Positions 62,429 to 64,000 of a stretch of DNA of 64,000 nt are shown here, one piece after another. The DNA is from Vitellaria paradoxa (taxonomy: Eukaryota > Streptophyta > Magnoliopsida > Ericales > Sapotaceae): the NCBI GenBank assembly GCA_019916065.1, contig CM034239.1, positions 43,912,663 through 43,976,662 on the forward strand. The letters run 5' to 3'. The notes below the pieces were generated by a model. It saw nothing but the letters and a program-made list of their open reading frames with translations, did no database searches and was not told the origin of the DNA. Both the position numbers and the translations under genes were made by a program. The number at the start of each line of letters is the position of its first letter. Within the stretch, counting starts at the first letter, position 1.

Positions 62429-63556
62429 TTATGCAGTTGGATATGAGGCTTGCATTGCAATGCCGCAGAGCCCTTCCTTGGCATCAATGTCTCTCTGCAT
62501 GCGAATGTAGCCTTGTTCGCCCCAACCAGTGCCCCACGAGTTCTTCACCAGCCAATACTTAGTGCCATCCTCACTCGTTCCATAACCAACCGCAGTAACG
62601 CCGTGATCGAGCTGAGTCCCGCACTGTCCCGTAAAGACACCGCTGGAGTAGAATTGGAAGTCGGAACCTCCGGCATCAATGGCCACGGACACCGGTTGAT
62701 TCGCAACGGCCTTTAGTAACGCACTCTCGCTGTTGGAAGGCACGTCTTCGTAGCCAGTGATCTTGGCTGCGTGGTTTGCTTCTTTGTTCTTGCTGCAAGT
62801 CCCATCAGTCGCCTGGTACGGATAGTTTGACTCGGTCGTAAGTCCTTTGTTTTGTATTATGAATTTGAATGCATCATCCATTAGACCACCTTCGCACCCT
62901 TGATCCTCCCCACTAGTATCACAGTCAACTAGTTCTTGCTCAGATAAAGAGATTAATTTACCAATTGTCAACTGGGTAATTCCTTCGGTGGCCGCCACAG
63001 CCGAAAATGCCCAACAACATCCTGCATATAAATGTTACATAAAAATTAAGTATAATCGATCAATCAATAACTACTTATGGTAATTTTTTTATTTTTTTTG
63101 GAAGTTAGTTAGTTTGGACTCACCGCATTGGCCTTGGTCCTTGATAGGTGTTACGGCGCCTTTCTTCCTCCAGTCCATGGTAGATGGCACTGCACTCACA
63201 TTTTCATATCTAAAAGAAGAAGCTACTGGGGAGCATACATGGCTCTTGAACCTATTTCGCAATTTGAACTCCTCATTCGTGAGGTCTGCAAACTGATTGA
63301 CCCCCAGCTTGTAAGGCTTGTTCGCGCCTTTGTTGGAAGATTCAATGTACTGGACGTTGTCCTTGAATATATTGAATCGTTTGGCCTCCTCCTTGGCGTC
63401 CTTGTACACGCGTCCGTAACGAGCCATCCATTGCTTGTGCTGGTCGTACATGGAGGATGCATCTTGGACAGAGCGAGACGTGGCATGCGAAACCAAAGCT
63501 CCCAAAATGCATAGCAAGCCTACGCACAGGAGACGGTACTGGTTTGAGGAGGCCAT
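62429..63556 (-). CDS. Papain-like cysteine protease (C1A, SAG12-type)
   Basis: Exons 63124-63556 and 62429-63021 are joined across a 102-bp GT-AG intron to give 341 residues. Order: signal peptide about 1-25 (hydrophobic [15 protein letters not shown]), I29 inhibitor prodomain with ERFNIN-like [17 protein letters not shown], a NVS glycosylation site, then the mature enzyme from about [11 protein letters not shown]. Catalytic residues are Gln141, Cys147 (in GCCWAF, where most relatives have GSCWAF), His284 ([11 protein letters not shown]) and Asn305 ([10 protein letters not shown]). The [11 protein letters not shown] motif is present. There is no granulin domain and no KDEL tail. The family acts in vacuoles or secretory compartments in protein turnover, for example during senescence; that is inferred. 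The frame is intact. Confidence 0.96.
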
Positions 63557-63622
63557 ATTGGTAATATAGAATCAAAGAGTTAATTTGCTGGGTTGATGGA
63601 TTCAAGTATTGTTCTTGATCAG

Positions 63623-63632
63623 CTTTATATAG
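63623..63632 (-). promoter_or_regulatory. TATA box of the cysteine protease gene
   Basis: CTATATAAAG on the minus strand lies about 70 bases upstream of the ATG at 63556, a normal plant spacing. Upstream 63640-64000 has no other recognised element. Confidence 0.7.
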
Positions 63633-64000
63633 AGAGTAGCATTTTGTCCCATTGGTTGGGAAATAAATTGGTCTTTGCCTGCCCGATCAAATGGTCTGAT
63701 TTGGACCTGTTCTATTCGCAAATTTTCCTGACCAATGCAGAATGCTCCTTTGTATTTTTCTCTCTCTTAGGATTGTTCTTTTGTTTTTCTTTTTCTCGTC
63801 ACGGAATTTATTAAGACCTTTGCTTTGGGACTAAGCGCTTTCAACGTGCCGTTTAATTCATTATTTGTGAAGGTGGATTTTTTTCGTTCCCACTTTTATT
63901 AGACAATAAACTTGATATTAAATTGAGGTCAGAAAACTACATTCACTGCCGAAGCCAGCATGTGAACGATTATTGTTCTAGAAAACGGTCGCTGTTTATA

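Overview
The window is AT-rich nuclear DNA from a flowering plant, probably a eudicot. The evidence is intron-split genes with GT-AG borders, a plant-type ABCG half-transporter, a plant bHLH factor, a papain-like protease, and dense plant transposon debris. Four host genes can be supported. They are not an operon and no shared pathway is visible.

Layout. (1) <1-12396, minus: 5' part of a NECAP-like (adaptin-ear-binding, clathrin-coat-associated) gene. Seven exons are visible and the 3' end lies off the left edge. Its second intron is 8.0 kb and holds a complete-looking non-autonomous Helitron (4335-8067) and two broken L1-type LINEs. (2) 13093-30236: an almost perfect 8.57-kb tandem duplication with 3-bp microhomology (TTG) at the breakpoints. 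Each unit holds a MITE-like repeat block, a 2.3-kb solo LTR with a 5-bp target duplication, a Tourist-like MITE, a 1.27-kb inverted repeat and the start of a second LTR-like sequence cut by the breakpoint. (3) 30237-41900: more repeat debris. This includes an inverted diverged relative of the solo LTR, a SIRE-type copia solo LTR nested in a foldback element, a tRNA-derived SINE with target duplications, and several MITEs. (4) 42084-43934: intact intronless ABCG half-transporter, plus strand. (5) 47956-50653, minus: bHLH gene of the bHLH30/51/106 type with two apparent one-base homopolymer losses. (6) 54327-58300: a short two-LTR (TRIM-like) element on the minus strand with perfect 5-bp target duplication, tRNA-Met primer site and a hairpin minisatellite. 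Nested in it on the plus strand is a 5'-truncated copia pol copy that ends U3-R-poly(A). (7) 62429-63556, minus: complete two-exon papain-like cysteine protease.

The four genes read as ordinary housekeeping, transport, regulatory and proteolytic genes separated by transposon layers. The most unusual material is structural: the recent tandem duplication with its patchy divergence, the large inverted repeats, the mRNA-like copia copy inside the TRIM, and the nested insertions whose empty sites can be reconstructed. No new defence or mobile system with its own protein machinery was found.

All calls come from reading the sequence. Family names rest on motif memory, not on searches. Several frameshifts and most duplication differences are homopolymer length changes, so base-level assembly error is a live explanation.
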